A stretch of 64,000 nt of DNA from Dyella jiangningensis (lineage in GTDB: Bacteria > Pseudomonadota > Gammaproteobacteria > Xanthomonadales > Rhodanobacteraceae), in NCBI RefSeq assembly GCF_003264855.1, contig NZ_NFZS01000001.1, positions 1,612,001 to 1,676,000 of the forward strand. The letters are read 5' to 3'. Below the pieces are notes generated by a model. The model was not told where the DNA came from. It made no database searches and saw nothing but the letters and a program-made list of their open reading frames with translations. Position 1 is the first letter of the stretch. Each line of letters starts with the position of its first letter. This document shows positions 55,839-63,506 of this stretch, in pieces. The position numbers and the translations under genes are program-made.

Positions 55839-56518
55839 ACAAATGGGCGGCGCTGTGCATCCTGATCGCGGCGCTGCCGCTGGAAGGGCGCGCCACGACG
55901 CCGGTCGCGGTGGCCGGTGGCACGGGCATGTACACCGTGCATCTGACCAGCGTGAAGGAAGCGCGCTACAAGGCCACCATCCACCAGAAATACGACTTCA
56001 GCTGCGGCTCGGCCGCCGTGGCGACGCTGCTGACCTACCAGTACGGCTACCCGGTGGACGAACAGGTCGCGTTCGAGCAGATGTACACGCACGGCGACCA
56101 GGCCAAGATCAACCGCGAGGGTTTCTCGCTGCTGGACATCAAGCGTTTTCTCGAGGCGAACGGGTTCCAGGCGGATGGCTACAAGGTGCCGCTGGACAAG
56201 CTTGCCCAGGAGAAACTGCCCGCCATCGTGCTGATCGACGAAAAGGGCTACCACCATTTCGTGGTGGTGAAGGGCATGCGCAGCGGTCGCGTGCTGGTGG
56301 GTGATCCCGCGCGCGGCACGCGCGTGCTGTCCGAGACCAGGTTCATGTCGATGTGGAAGAACGGCCTCGTCTTCGTCATCCACAACCGCCGGAACCTGGC
56401 GGTATTCAACAGTGCGAACGATTGGAAAGTGGCGCCTGGCGCACCTGTCAGCGACGTCATCGATCGCAATGGCCTCTACAACCTGGTGATGCCCAAGAAA
56501 GGGCCGGACGATCTCTAG
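55835..56518 (+). CDS. C39-family cysteine peptidase, FapD-like
   Basis: A 227-residue exported peptidase of the C39 fold with signal peptide about 1-20. Catalytic Cys57 is in QKYDFSCGSAA (oxyanion Gln51), His141 in KGYHHFVVV and Asp157 in LVGDPARG, so the triad is complete. No ABC transporter domain is attached. In Pseudomonas fap operons FapD has this type, and it is thought to process secreted amyloid subunits. It sits between two secreted proteins that carry double-glycine-like motifs. Its start overlaps the preceding stop by four bases. Confidence 0.88.
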   Translation: MNKWAALCILIAALPLEGRATTPVAVAGGTGMYTVHLTSVKEARYKATIHQKYDFSCGSAAVATLLTYQYGYPVDEQVAFEQMYTHGDQAKINREGFSLLDIKRFLEANGFQADGYKVPLDKLAQEKLPAIVLIDEKGYHHFVVVKGMRSGRVLVGDPARGTRVLSETRFMSMWKNGLVFVIHNRRNLAVFNSANDWKVAPGAPVSDVIDRNGLYNLVMPKKGPDDL

Positions 56519-56527
56519 GGAGCGATG

Positions 56528-57115
56528 ATGAAATCCACCGCACGCATCGTAGGTCTCGGCACGCTGTTGCTCGCGTGCGGCCCGTGGATCGTCGGTGCGC
56601 AGGCACAGGACGGGACCGCGCCGTTGTCGTCACCCGCCGCGGCCGAACCCGCTGCGCTCGCGCACGTCGTGAGCGGTATTCCTGCCTCGGACGACGTGGC
56701 CGGCTGGACGCCGGTGAGTTCGGAAACACTGGATGAGGCCCGTGGCGGCTACGACCTGGGCAATGGATTGATGGCGTCGTTCGGTATCGACCGCGCGGTC
56801 TACGTCAATGGCAACCTCGTCACCTCGACCAGCTTCAACGTGCCGGACATCGCGCACATGACGCCGGCGCAGGCGACCGCCATGCAGACCGCGCTCAACA
56901 CGGTCACGGTGACGCAGGTCGGACCGAACAACACGTTCGATCCGTCATCGATCGGCCAGAACGCAGGCGCGACGGTCATCCAGAACACGCTGAACGGCCA
57001 GCACATCCAAAGCATCACCACCATCAACACATCGGTCAATACGCTCAACGCATTCCGCCAGGCGAACTTCCAGGATGCGTTGCAACAGGCGCAGCTGCAG
57101 GCCATCGGGCACTGA
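56528..57115 (+). CDS. Secreted protein, Fap-cluster component with LDEARGG motif
   Basis: A 195-residue secreted protein with signal peptide about 1-27 (cleavage near AQAQDG). The motif L-D-E-A-R-G-G (68-74) has the L(-7), A(-4), G(-2), G(-1) spacing of C39 peptidase recognition sites. It is followed by YDLGNGLMASFGIDRAVYVN and a helical/beta mix, and ends with TVIQNTLNGQHIQSITTINT (149-168), related to the QN motifs in the two upstream secreted proteins. GGGAG five bases before the ATG at 56528. FapE would be the positional counterpart, but identity is not claimed. Confidence 0.75.
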   Translation: MKSTARIVGLGTLLLACGPWIVGAQAQDGTAPLSSPAAAEPAALAHVVSGIPASDDVAGWTPVSSETLDEARGGYDLGNGLMASFGIDRAVYVNGNLVTSTSFNVPDIAHMTPAQATAMQTALNTVTVTQVGPNNTFDPSSIGQNAGATVIQNTLNGQHIQSITTINTSVNTLNAFRQANFQDALQQAQLQAIGH

Positions 57116-57220
57116 CATGCGATGCGCCACGCCACCGTCGTATCCACCGCGGAACCGTCGCGTTCGATCGTCGCGATGCATTCGCGTGCAGCTCTTGAAC
57201 CCGGCTCATGAGGAAGCATG

Positions 57221-58684
57221 ATGCGACACTCAACGTGGCGATATGTATGGTCGGCAGGATGCGCGGGCCTGGTGATGCTGGGCCTGCCCGTTGCGGCCCA
57301 GCAGGCTGGCGCACCGGCGGGTGAGGCGGCTGGCGCGTCGCCGCCCGTGGCACCCCATGCCATCCCATCCGCCCCTTCGGCAGCACCGGCACCCGCGGAT
57401 TCGAATGAGATCCGCAAGAAGGTGGCCGAGCAGGGCGAGCGCATCGAGGCCATGCGCAGCCAGATCAGTGCGCAGATGGCGCAGCTGGATGCGATGAAGC
57501 GCGCCCTGGCGGAGCAGGAAGCCGACTATCAATCGCTGCGCCACGCGGTAGGCATCGACGTGCTGGACAAGCAGCGTGCCGGCAACATCGCGGCGGGTGG
57601 AGCGGGTGCCTCGGCGTTGCCGATGCCCGCGGCCGATTCGGTGGCGGCGGTTGCGCCAGCACCGCAGCAGCAACCGGTCGGCGAGGCGCCGAAACCCGAC
57701 ACGCGTCCGCCGGAAGTGGCGCCGATCTTCCAGCAGCCTGGCGTGCTCACGCCCAAGGGCAGGTTCGTCATCGAGCCGGCCTACCAGTTCGGCTATTCAT
57801 CGGTGGATCGCGTGGCGCTGGTGGGCTATACGGTGATTCCCGCGATCCTGATCGGTCTGATCGATGCGCGGCAGGTGAAGACCACCACGCAGATCGGCTG
57901 GCTCACCGGCCGCTATGGCATCACCGATCGCATGGAAGTGGAACTGCGCGTGCCTTACGTGTGGACGCACCAGGACACCGTCAGCCGCGAGATCTTCACC
58001 GGCACCGCCACCGACAACGCTTTTGGCTCCAGCGGCAACGGCCTGGGCGACATCGAGGCGACCATCCGCTACCAGCTCAACATCGGCGGCCCGGACAAGG
58101 CGTTCTACGTCGGCTGGTTCCGCGTGAAATCCAACTCGGGCAAGGACCCGTTCGAGGTCACCACCGACTGCATCCAGCGTTGCGTGCAGAATCCACTTTC
58201 GGAAGTTCCGCTTTCGGTCACCGGCACGGGGCTGCCGTTGCACCAGCCTTCGGGCACCGGCTTCTGGTCGTTGCAGCCGGGCGTCACCTGGCTCTATCCG
58301 ACGGATCCCATCGTGCTGTTCGGCAACGTCAGCTATCTCTACAACGTGCCGCGCGACAACGTCGAACGGCACATCCTGCTGGGCGGCACCGAGCAGCTCG
58401 GCAAGGTGAAGCCTGGCGACATCGTCGACCTCAGCCTGGGCATGGGCCTTTCGCTCAATGAGAAGGCGTCGATGAGTATCGGCTATGAGCAGGCCTTCGT
58501 CGGACCCACCAAGCAGAACGGCCAGCGCGTGCCGGGCTCGACCAAGATCGTGCTCGGCACGCTGCTGATCGGCGGCTCGTGGCGCTTCAACGAGAAGCGC
58601 ACGCTCAACTTCACGGTCGGCGTGGGCGTGACGCGCGATACGCCGGACGCGACGGTGACCGTACGCGTGCCGATGATGTACTAG
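57221..58684 (+). CDS. Outer-membrane transporter with coiled coil, FapF-like
   Basis: A 487-residue outer-membrane protein. Signal peptide about 1-26; a Pro/Ala-rich linker; a coiled coil at about 60-112 (NEIRKKVAEQGERIEAMRSQ, then heptads to AEQEADYQSLRHAVG); and a C-terminal barrel of about 300 residues with strands such as GRFVIEPAYQFGYSSV and ending TPDATVTVRVPMMY. This architecture, periplasmic trimeric coiled coil, plug and 12-strand barrel, is that of FapF, the secretion channel of Pseudomonas functional amyloid. AGGAAG precedes the ATG. Last gene of the cluster. Confidence 0.82.
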   Translation: MRHSTWRYVWSAGCAGLVMLGLPVAAQQAGAPAGEAAGASPPVAPHAIPSAPSAAPAPADSNEIRKKVAEQGERIEAMRSQISAQMAQLDAMKRALAEQEADYQSLRHAVGIDVLDKQRAGNIAAGGAGASALPMPAADSVAAVAPAPQQQPVGEAPKPDTRPPEVAPIFQQPGVLTPKGRFVIEPAYQFGYSSVDRVALVGYTVIPAILIGLIDARQVKTTTQIGWLTGRYGITDRMEVELRVPYVWTHQDTVSREIFTGTATDNAFGSSGNGLGDIEATIRYQLNIGGPDKAFYVGWFRVKSNSGKDPFEVTTDCIQRCVQNPLSEVPLSVTGTGLPLHQPSGTGFWSLQPGVTWLYPTDPIVLFGNVSYLYNVPRDNVERHILLGGTEQLGKVKPGDIVDLSLGMGLSLNEKASMSIGYEQAFVGPTKQNGQRVPGSTKIVLGTLLIGGSWRFNEKRTLNFTVGVGVTRDTPDATVTVRVPMMY

Positions 58685-58702
58685 CGCACGCGCATGCGTG
58701 TC

Positions 58703-59314
58703 TTACAGGCCTTCCTGCTGCATGGCCGTCTTCACGCCCGCATCGTCCAGCATGCGCTGGAGGAAACGCGGGAGGTTGTCCAGTCCGCTGAGGTCCACGC
58801 CCTTGGCCATCGCCCAGCGCAACACCACGAAGAGATAGGGATCGGCGAACGAGCGCGACCCCGTGAGCCAGTCCCTGCCTTCCAGCTGCGCGTCCAGACG
58901 CTCGTAATAGTTGCGCAGTCGTGCGATCGATTTCGTGCGCAACGCTTCCTGGGCGGCTTCGTCGTCGATAAAGCGCTCCGGACGGAACACCGGGCGGAAC
59001 AGCGGATGCAGGTCGGAATTGATGAAGGCCAGCCAGCGGTTCACCTCGGCGCGGCTGCGCGCCGAGCCGTCGCCACCCAGTCCCGCCTGCGGATTCAGAT
59101 CGGCAAGATAGTTGAGGATGGCGGCGTTTTCGGTAAGCACCCAGCCGTCGTCCTCCTGCAGTGCCGGCACCGCGCCCGAAGGGTTGATCCGCAGGTACGC
59201 CGGCGTGCCGAGTTCTTCGCGGGCGACCCGGTACGTCTCGTAGGGACGACCGATCCATTCGAGAACGATGTGGTCGGCCAGCGAACAGGCGCCGGGCAGG
59301 TAGTACAGCTTCAT
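58703..59314 (-). CDS. Glutathione S-transferase, beta class
   Basis: A 203-residue GST. N-terminal KLYYLPGACSLADHIVLEW is the beta-class opening, with Cys10 (or neighbouring Ser) as the catalytic residue; the cis-Pro segment is GAVPALQEDDGWVLTENAAIL. The C-terminal helices carry DWLTGSRSFADPYLF. Convergent with the FapF-like gene with an 18-bp gap. Detoxification role assumed. Confidence 0.93.
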   Translation of the reverse strand: MKLYYLPGACSLADHIVLEWIGRPYETYRVAREELGTPAYLRINPSGAVPALQEDDGWVLTENAAILNYLADLNPQAGLGGDGSARSRAEVNRWLAFINSDLHPLFRPVFRPERFIDDEAAQEALRTKSIARLRNYYERLDAQLEGRDWLTGSRSFADPYLFVVLRWAMAKGVDLSGLDNLPRFLQRMLDDAGVKTAMQQEGL

Positions 59315-59371
59315 GCGGTCGATCCTCGGTCAGCGAAAACCACGCAGTGTCGCTTGCGCGGCGCCATCGCC

Positions 59372-60058
59372 TCAAGCCTTCGCGTCAAGCTGCCGGCGTC
59401 GACGCTGCATCAGCCAGCCACTCAGGCAGACGCCCACCACGAGCAGGGCATCGAGCGCATAGCGCGACCACGCATGCGCATCGAACCACGGCGACAGCCA
59501 ATGGTCGTGGGCGATCATGCGCGCCGATGTCCAGGCGATGGCGGCCGCGCCGATGTAGACCACGATCGGGAATCGCTCGATAAGACGCAGGATCAGCGTG
59601 GAACCCCACACCACCAATGGCACGCTGATCGCCAGGCCGATGACGACCAGCAACATGTGTCCCTTGGAGGCGCCGGCGATCGCAAGCACATTGTCCAGGC
59701 CCATCAGTGCGTCGGCGACGATGATGGTGCGCATCGCCGACCAGAAGCCGGATGCGGCGTCGACTTCATGTGCCGATGGGGTTTCCGGCTGCAGCAGCTT
59801 CCAGGCGATCGGCAACAGCAGCAGGCCGCCAGCCAGCATCAGGCCGGGCAGCTTCAGCAGGTAGACCACGACGGCCGTCATCACCAGGCGCACCACGATG
59901 GCGCCCACGGTGCCCCACAGCACGGCCTTCTTCTGGATCTGGCGCGGAAGATTGCGCGCTGCCAGTGCGATCACGATGGCGTTGTCGCCCGCGAGCACCA
60001 GGTCCAGCAGCACGATGGCCAGCAGGCCGGAGAGGAAGTCGGTACCAGTCAGTTCCAT
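59372..60058 (-). CDS. TerC family membrane protein, probable Mn2+ exporter
   Basis: A 228-residue inner-membrane protein with about seven hydrophobic segments. Conserved acidic residues of the TerC/YjbE family are in LLDLVLAGDNAIVIALAARN and IIVADALMGLDNVLAIAG. A candidate yybP-ykoY riboswitch lies in its leader, which links it to manganese homeostasis as with E. coli Alx. The C-terminus ends in an Arg-rich tail (MQRRRRQLDAKA). Confidence 0.88.
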   Translation of the reverse strand: MELTGTDFLSGLLAIVLLDLVLAGDNAIVIALAARNLPRQIQKKAVLWGTVGAIVVRLVMTAVVVYLLKLPGLMLAGGLLLLPIAWKLLQPETPSAHEVDAASGFWSAMRTIIVADALMGLDNVLAIAGASKGHMLLVVIGLAISVPLVVWGSTLILRLIERFPIVVYIGAAAIAWTSARMIAHDHWLSPWFDAHAWSRYALDALLVVGVCLSGWLMQRRRRQLDAKA

Positions 60059-60094
60059 GCAGGTGTCTCTGCGCGTAGGACCAATGCAGCAACA

Positions 60095-60240
60095 ACGGAC
60101 ACGCGCAGCCCGTCGTTACCGCAAAAGTCTCGTTCACGGCAAAGCCGCTGCGGTAACCGGGGCAGTGCGCTGCCCGTGGTGACGACGACCGCAAGGACAC
60201 ACAAGAAATCGGTGTCCGGAACTACTCCCTTTTGGGATAA
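60095..60240 (-). ncRNA. yybP-ykoY (Mn2+) riboswitch candidate
   Basis: On the minus strand the leader has AAAAGGGAGTAG near its 5' end and GAACGAGACTTTTGCGGTAA with CGGGCTGCGC near its 3' end, with paired arms in between (CACGGGCAGCGCACTG and partners). These are the hallmark consensus elements of the yybP-ykoY aptamer. It sits about 40 bases upstream of the TerC gene, the usual client of this riboswitch. Boundaries are approximate. Confidence 0.75.
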
Positions 60241-60250
60241 GTGTCCTTGC

Positions 60251-60280
60251 ATTGTCCTTGCGGAAACGCTGGGCGGTCAA
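60251..60280 (-). promoter_or_regulatory. Candidate promoter of the riboswitch-TerC transcript
   Basis: TTGACC (60275-60280, minus strand) and GACAAT (60251-60256) with an 18-bp spacer, ten bases upstream of the aptamer. Confidence 0.5.
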
Positions 60281-60351
60281 GCGAGAACACTTAAGCCACA
60301 CACGTGGCCGGGCTACGATCACGGTTTTCCTTTCGCCGTGGGAATGGCCTG

Positions 60352-61803
60352 ATGAGCGAGACCGACCTTCGTTCCGCCAAGCGACCGGATCCCGACCAGC
60401 CGATGGTCGATGTCGCCGACTATGTCATCGACTACCGGATCGATTCCGCCGAGGCCTACGACACCGCGCGCTACATGCTGCTCGATTCGCTGGGCACGTC
60501 GATGCTCGCCATGAGGTTTCCCGAATGCGTCAAGCACCTCGGCCCCCTGGTGCCGGGCGCCACGCTGCCGGGCGGCGCACGTGTACCGGGCACCAGCCAT
60601 GAACTGGACCCGGCGCAGGCCGCGTTCGCCATCGGCACGCAGATCCGTTGGCTGGACTTCAATGACACCTGGCTGGCCGCCGAATGGGGACATCCCTCGG
60701 ACAATCTGGGCGCCATCCTGGCCGTGGCCGACTATCTCAGCCGCAAGGCCGGGCGCGAGGGTGGCAACCCGCTCACGGTGCGCGATGTGCTCGGCTACGC
60801 CATCAAGGCGCACGAGATACAGGGTTGCTATGCGCTCAGAAACAGCTTCAACCGGGTCGGACAGGACCATGTGGTGCTGGTGCGCCTGGCGTCCACGGCG
60901 GTCGCGACCGCCATGCTGGGGGGTAACAAGGACCAGATCGTCACCGCCGTCTCCCATAGCTGGATCGACAACGGCTCGCTGCGCACCTATCGCCACGCGC
61001 CCAATACGGGCCCGCGCAAGAGCTGGGCCGCGGGCGACGCCTGCCGACGCGCCGTCACCCATGCCATCAACGCCGTGTACCGAGGCGTGGTGGGCTATCC
61101 CTCGGCGCTGACCGCGCCGGTCTGGGGTTATTACGACGTGGCCTTCAAGGGCAACGCCTTCCAGTTCGAGCGCCCGTTCGGCAGCTATGTGATGGAAAAC
61201 GTGCTGTTCAAGATCAGCTTCCCGGCTGAATTCCATGCCCAGACCGCGGTCGAGTGCGCCATGAGACTGCACGACGCCGTGGCGGGCAGGGTGGACCAGA
61301 TCGAGAAGGTGGTGATCGAGACCCAGGAGGCGGCAACCCGCATCATCGACAAGACCGGCCCGCTGGCCAACTATGCCGACCGCGACCATTGCATCCAGTA
61401 CATGGTGGCTGTGCCGCTGATCTTCGGGCGGCTTACCGCCGACGACTATGGCGACGGCGTGGCGGCCGATCCGCGCATCGACGCCCTGCGTGCCAAGACG
61501 GTGGTTCGCGAGGACCCGCGATTTACCAGGGACTATTACGACCCCGAGAAGCGTTACATCGGCAATTCGGTCCAGGTCTTCTTCACGGACGGCACCCATA
61601 CGGATAAGGTGTCCGTCGACTACCCCATTGGCCACCGCAGGCGCCGGGCGGAGGGCATCCCGGAACTGCTGAAAAAGTTCGAGTCGGCCATCCGGGGCCA
61701 CTTGCCAGCCCACCGGGCGGAGGCCATTCTGGAGGCTACGGCGGACGCGACCAGGCTGGATGCGATGCCGATCCAGGAATTCCTGGGTCTCTTCACGCTG
61801 TAA
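60352..61803 (+). CDS. prpD: 2-methylcitrate dehydratase
   Basis: A 483-residue MmgE/PrpD family dehydratase, the same length as E. coli PrpD, that converts 2-methylcitrate to 2-methylaconitate. Signatures: WLDFNDTWLAAEWGHPSDNL, YAIKAHEIQGCYALRNSFNR, GNKDQIVTAVSHSWIDNG and the C-terminal PIGHRRRRAEGIPELLKKFE. ATG at 60352 is chosen by comparison with PrpD. It is alone, 6.5 kb after prpC, with the amyloid-like cluster, a GST and TerC gene between. Confidence 0.95.
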   Translation: MSETDLRSAKRPDPDQPMVDVADYVIDYRIDSAEAYDTARYMLLDSLGTSMLAMRFPECVKHLGPLVPGATLPGGARVPGTSHELDPAQAAFAIGTQIRWLDFNDTWLAAEWGHPSDNLGAILAVADYLSRKAGREGGNPLTVRDVLGYAIKAHEIQGCYALRNSFNRVGQDHVVLVRLASTAVATAMLGGNKDQIVTAVSHSWIDNGSLRTYRHAPNTGPRKSWAAGDACRRAVTHAINAVYRGVVGYPSALTAPVWGYYDVAFKGNAFQFERPFGSYVMENVLFKISFPAEFHAQTAVECAMRLHDAVAGRVDQIEKVVIETQEAATRIIDKTGPLANYADRDHCIQYMVAVPLIFGRLTADDYGDGVAADPRIDALRAKTVVREDPRFTRDYYDPEKRYIGNSVQVFFTDGTHTDKVSVDYPIGHRRRRAEGIPELLKKFESAIRGHLPAHRAEAILEATADATRLDAMPIQEFLGLFTL

Positions 61804-61862
61804 AGACGGCGTTAGCAGAAAATGAACGGGCGTTTGGGGTCGATTTGCAATTGTTTAACTTT

Positions 61863-61871
61863 TGCTAAGCT
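61863..61871 (+). promoter_or_regulatory. Extended -10 promoter of first OmpA gene
   Basis: TG-C-TAAGCT (61863-61871), an extended -10 element, stands about 140 bp upstream of the ATG. The same TTTTGCTA context recurs before the second OmpA gene. A -35-like TTTAAC lies close by. Confidence 0.55.
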
Positions 61872-62010
61872 ACTCCGCGCCCGTTTCGGGTAAACCAAGC
61901 ATCAAAGTTCTGAGGTAAGTCGCTGGCTTCATAGGAATGCGAATCCACGACTGATGTTATTCCCGTCTGGGGTGAACGGACGCGTACACCAATAAACGAG
62001 GAGACACCTG

Positions 62011-63144
62011 ATGAAACGTAAGGGCTTGTACATGCTCATTGCCCTCGCCTTGGGCGGCGCAGGCGCCGTTCACGCGCAGGACAACACTTCCAGCTCCGCT
62101 CCGGCTCCGACCACAACGCCCAGCTATGACGGCCGTTGGTACATCGCCCCGACCGTTGGCGGGTACTACAACGACACCGACCGCAATACCAACAGCCGCC
62201 AGTTCTACTATGGCCTGGGTATCGGCCGGTTCTTCTCGCCGAACTTCTCGTTGGATTTCTTCTTCGATCGCACCAAGCGTGATCGCGACACTTACGTCAA
62301 TGGGCTCACCACCAATGGCGGCAAGTGGGCGAACAACAACTGGGGCGTCGCCGCGCGTTACTACTTTGGCGAATGGACTGCCTGGCGTCCGTACCTGTTG
62401 GGTGGCGTGATCGGCAGCTACCACCAGAACAGCAACGACAATGGTTGGGATCCTGCAGTCGAAGCCGGCCTCGGCGTATCGAAGACCGTCACCGACAGTT
62501 CGGATATCCGCATCGAAGCGGGCTATCGCTATGACTGGGACGACAAGACCCAGCCGAACAAGAGCGGTTACGGCGACTGGTTCCTGGGCTTCAGCATCGT
62601 GTCCCGCTTCGGCGAGCCCGCTGCCGCCCCGGTGGTCGCACCGCCGCCGCCGCCGCCGGATTGCTCGAAGCTCGACAGCGACGGCGATGGCGTCAACGAT
62701 TGCGACGACAAGTGCCCGAACACGCCGGCCGGCACGATCGTCGGTCCGGATGGTTGCCCGCAGAAGGTCGTGATCGACCTGCGCGGCGTCAACTTCAAGT
62801 TCGACCGTCCGAAGAAGGGCGAGAAGGACATCAGCAAGTCGCTGGCCGAACCGAGCAAGGATTCGATCGCGGTTCTCGACCAGGCCGTCGACACCCTGCA
62901 GCGTTATCCGCAGGTCAAGGTCACGGTCGCCGGTTACACCGACAGCGTGGGTACCGACCAGTACAACCAGGGTCTGTCGGAGCGTCGTGCGAAGATCGTG
63001 TACGACTACCTGCTGGCGCATGGCGTCGACGCAAGTCGTCTCGAAGGTCCGATCGGCCACGGCAAGAACGATCCGATCGACACCAACGACACGGATGCCG
63101 GTCGTGCGCGCAACCGCCGCACGGAGCTGCAGGTCCAGCAGTAA
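62011..63144 (+). CDS. OmpA family outer-membrane protein
   Basis: A 377-residue outer-membrane protein. Signal peptide 1-22 (cleavage near VHAQDN), an eight-strand barrel-like domain (DGRWYIAPTVGGYYNDTDR ... GDWFLGFSIVSRFG), a Pro-rich hinge (PVVAPPPPPPDC), a short thrombospondin-type-3-like Ca-binding repeat (DSDGDGVNDCDDKCPNTPAG), and an OmpA peptidoglycan-binding domain (VAGYTDSVGTDQYNQGLSER). GGAGA precedes the ATG. It is the first of two near-identical tandem genes. Confidence 0.95.
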   Translation: MKRKGLYMLIALALGGAGAVHAQDNTSSSAPAPTTTPSYDGRWYIAPTVGGYYNDTDRNTNSRQFYYGLGIGRFFSPNFSLDFFFDRTKRDRDTYVNGLTTNGGKWANNNWGVAARYYFGEWTAWRPYLLGGVIGSYHQNSNDNGWDPAVEAGLGVSKTVTDSSDIRIEAGYRYDWDDKTQPNKSGYGDWFLGFSIVSRFGEPAAAPVVAPPPPPPDCSKLDSDGDGVNDCDDKCPNTPAGTIVGPDGCPQKVVIDLRGVNFKFDRPKKGEKDISKSLAEPSKDSIAVLDQAVDTLQRYPQVKVTVAGYTDSVGTDQYNQGLSERRAKIVYDYLLAHGVDASRLEGPIGHGKNDPIDTNDTDAGRARNRRTELQVQQ

Positions 63145-63166
63145 TCGGGCTGGTAAACGCAGTATC

Positions 63167-63195
63167 GAAAAGCCCGGCGCAAGCCGGGCTTTTCT
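63167..63195 (+). terminator. Intrinsic terminator between the OmpA genes
   Basis: AAAAGCCCGGC, GCAA loop, GCCGGGCTTTT and T-rich tail, about 25 bases after the first OmpA stop. Confidence 0.92.
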
Positions 63196-63354
63196 TTTGC
63201 GCCATGCGGCGACATCGACAGGCGGTATCGGCGGCCCCTCGAAGCGCGACATCTTGTCGCATGCTTCGCACTCTCGCGCGCAGCAAATGTGCGTTGTCTG
63301 AACAGCGCTTCACCAACGACGTCTCCATGGGCGTGCGATGCACTTAACGATTTT

Positions 63355-63362
63355 GCTACACT
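63355..63362 (+). promoter_or_regulatory. Extended -10 promoter of second OmpA gene
   Basis: TG-C-TACACT in the same TTTTGCTA context as the first gene's promoter, followed by a leader that ends with the same CGTCTGGGGTG and AAGGAGACACCTG segments. Confidence 0.6.
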
Positions 63363-63506
63363 CCGCCGCGCTTTGATCTTTGACACCAATTTGATCGGGA
63401 CGCAAAGCAAGGGACGGAAGTAAGTCCCTGGATGTAGAAGTCAGTGACGCGCGTTTTCCGTCTGGGGTGGAGCGGACGCGAATACCAATAAACAAGGAGA
63501 CACCTG

